Below, one piece after another: positions 20,797-22,013 of a stretch of 22,013 nucleotides of DNA (position 1 is the stretch's first letter; every line of letters begins with the position of its first letter). Origin of the DNA: Candidatus Saccharimonadota bacterium (lineage in GTDB: Bacteria > Patescibacteriota > Saccharimonadia > QS-5-54-17). The notes beneath the pieces are model-generated. The model was given only the letters and a program-made list of their open reading frames with translations, was not told where the DNA came from and searched no databases. The position numbers and the translations under genes are program-made. The stretch covers positions 1 through 22,013 of the forward strand of contig SLRF01000032.1 of assembly GCA_007131065.1 (NCBI GenBank), read 5' to 3'.

Positions 20797-22013
20797 TCAA
20801 TTTACTGTCTTCAGCTCGCTCCACTCCGTGGTATAGCGCGGCGAACGCAGTACATGCTTCGGCTGCCATGAATGATTGAATCCTTCCGCTGCCAGCTTGA
20901 GAGCATGCGGACCCCACTTCTCGTTGACTTCATCGATAACCGTATCGACCTTTTCCGAAGACTCCATCTCAGATGTATCACTGCCGAAAGCCAATTGCTG
21001 AGCGCGGACCGGGGTTAATTTATACGCCATCACTCCGGCTTTTTTGTACATAAGCCCAGGATGATATATCTGATCCAACAACTCGACAACCGCTCGGGTG
21101 ACCTCCTGGGTGTTGCTGGTAGCCACAGGGAAGCCCTTGCTCGCATGCAGAAACTCACCCTGGTGTCCGGTACTTATAAAGGCAGTTATCATCCGCGTGC
21201 CCAAAGACTCCCTGCGAAGTTTGGTGGTTAATTTCATAGCGTGCATACACAAAGCTTCCCTTAGGTATGCCTTATCGCTTACAGGGCTACCGAACGAACG
21301 CGTACTCACCATGCTTTTGCTCTCACTACTCTGTTCTGTATCGACTGGAATACCGCGGAGCTCCAGTATTGTGCGCCTGGTCGATACGTTGAATTTACGC
21401 ATCAATCTATCCGACATGTTCCTTATATCCGCCGCATTCAGCAAACGATACTGCGCGAACTGACGCGCCATTCTACGGCCTATACCCCACACGTCGCTTG
21501 AGGATAATCGAGAGAGATGCTCATCTATCTCCATCCCGCTCATTCCTGCGAAGCTCATCACTCCATTTTGCTTTTTAGCGATAGTGGCACTAGCCTTGGC
21601 TAGCGTGCGTGTAGAGGCGATGCCAATACTGACAGGAATGCCGGTATCCCGCATCACTATATCTCTCAGCTCCACGCCCCACTCTGCCGGGTTGCTTATG
21701 CCGGTTACGTCCACGAAGGCTTCGTCTACAGAGTACACCTCCATATCCGGCATCTGTGCATGTATAGTCGCCATCACCCGCCTAGACATATCGGTATAAA
21801 GTGCAAAGTTCGAAGATCTAACCACCACTCCATTGCTATTCAATAAATCCCTGTACTTAAACAATGGCGCACCCATCGGCACTCCCAGCTCTTTAACCTC
21901 GTTCGACCGAGCTATTACACAGCCGTCGTTGCTTGACAGCACCGCTACCGGTTTATCACGCAGACCTGGATTGAACACCCGCTCGCAGCTGACGAAGAAG
22001 TTATTGCAGTCAA
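20797..22013 (-). CDS. umuC: Y-family DNA polymerase UmuC (5' end outside the window)
   Basis: UmuC-type polymerases perform translesion synthesis. The open frame continues past the GTG at 21976-21978 to the window edge: upstream codons read DCNNFFVSCER, which with FNPGLR makes the conserved N-terminal palm start, so that GTG is not the start and only a few codons are missing. Visible parts are SSNDGCVIARSNE (fingers), YSVDEAFVDVTG with the catalytic Asp-Glu, an HhH region (SSDVWGIGRRMARQFAQY), the little-finger domain, QQLAF as a possible sliding-clamp motif, and a DUF4113-type tail (SPRYTTEWSEL). About 405 residues are visible, close to full length (422 in E. coli). A umuD-like partner could only lie outside the window. 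It converges with tRNA-Glu. Confidence 0.95.
   Translation of the reverse strand, partial: DCNNFFVSCERVFNPGLRDKPVAVLSSNDGCVIARSNEVKELGVPMGAPLFKYRDLLNSNGVVVRSSNFALYTDMSRRVMATIHAQMPDMEVYSVDEAFVDVTGISNPAEWGVELRDIVMRDTGIPVSIGIASTRTLAKASATIAKKQNGVMSFAGMSGMEIDEHLSRLSSSDVWGIGRRMARQFAQYRLLNAADIRNMSDRLMRKFNVSTRRTILELRGIPVDTEQSSESKSMVSTRSFGSPVSDKAYLREALCMHAMKLTTKLRRESLGTRMITAFISTGHQGEFLHASKGFPVATSNTQEVTRAVVELLDQIYHPGLMYKKAGVMAYKLTPVRAQQLAFGSDTSEMESSEKVDTVIDEVNEKWGPHALKLAAEGFNHSWQPKHVLRSPRYTTEWSELKTVN

Noticed and set aside
20670..20917. Overlapping short open frames across the palindrome and the umuC 3' end
   Set aside because: They run through the hairpin repeats and antisense or out of frame to umuC; no start signal or recognisable protein.
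1..22013. Alternative genetic code (TGA as glycine)
   Set aside because: TGA ends uvrD and tatD exactly where the next gene begins by a 4-bp overlap, so TGA is a stop.

Overview
This window looks like chromosomal DNA of a small-genome bacterium of the Patescibacteria/CPR type, most likely a Saccharibacteria (TM7) relative. That assignment is inferred from protein style: short enzymes, a compact MetG, P/Q-rich and acidic single-pass surface proteins, and a DUF348/G5/transglycosylase protein. TGA works as a stop (uvrD and tatD end in TGA), so this is the standard code and not the recoded Gracilibacteria/Absconditabacteria type. Base composition is intermediate. Every protein gene is on the minus strand; the only convincing plus-strand gene is a tRNA-Glu.

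Read in the direction of transcription (high to low coordinates): a Y-family polymerase umuC (5' end outside the window) converges on tRNA-Glu across a hairpin-rich gap of about 430 bp. Next comes a lower-glycolysis cluster, pyk-pgk-tpiA, running into two single-pass membrane proteins of unknown function and a strong terminator. After it come uvrD/pcrA overlapping a Nudix hydrolase, then a secreted DUF348/G5/lytic-transglycosylase-like protein with its own near-consensus promoter. A tightly packed series follows: PPC/DUF296 protein, rsmA, a GNAT-MerR fusion, a membrane-anchored transglutaminase-like protein that lacks its catalytic Cys, metG, tatD and an unknown protein. The last part holds a cysteine desulfurase, a DUF218 protein, mnmA and the start of alaS. 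The desulfurase and MnmA together suggest tRNA 2-thiouridine synthesis. Two TAGGGT/CCCTA repeat elements lie before the desulfurase gene and before mnmA.

The main unusual points are: (1) three copies of the tRNA-Glu 3' end in tandem, the outer two part of an exact 64-bp repeat, within a string of hairpins that suggests a decayed integration hot spot; (2) a TANNNT -10-like box 7-9 nt before the start codon of seven genes, which suggests leaderless transcripts; (3) the transglutaminase-fold pseudoenzyme; (4) a GNAT enzyme with a C-terminal MerR domain; (5) the telomere-like repeat pair; (6) a possible plus-strand small RNA between uvrD and the 424-aa membrane protein gene.
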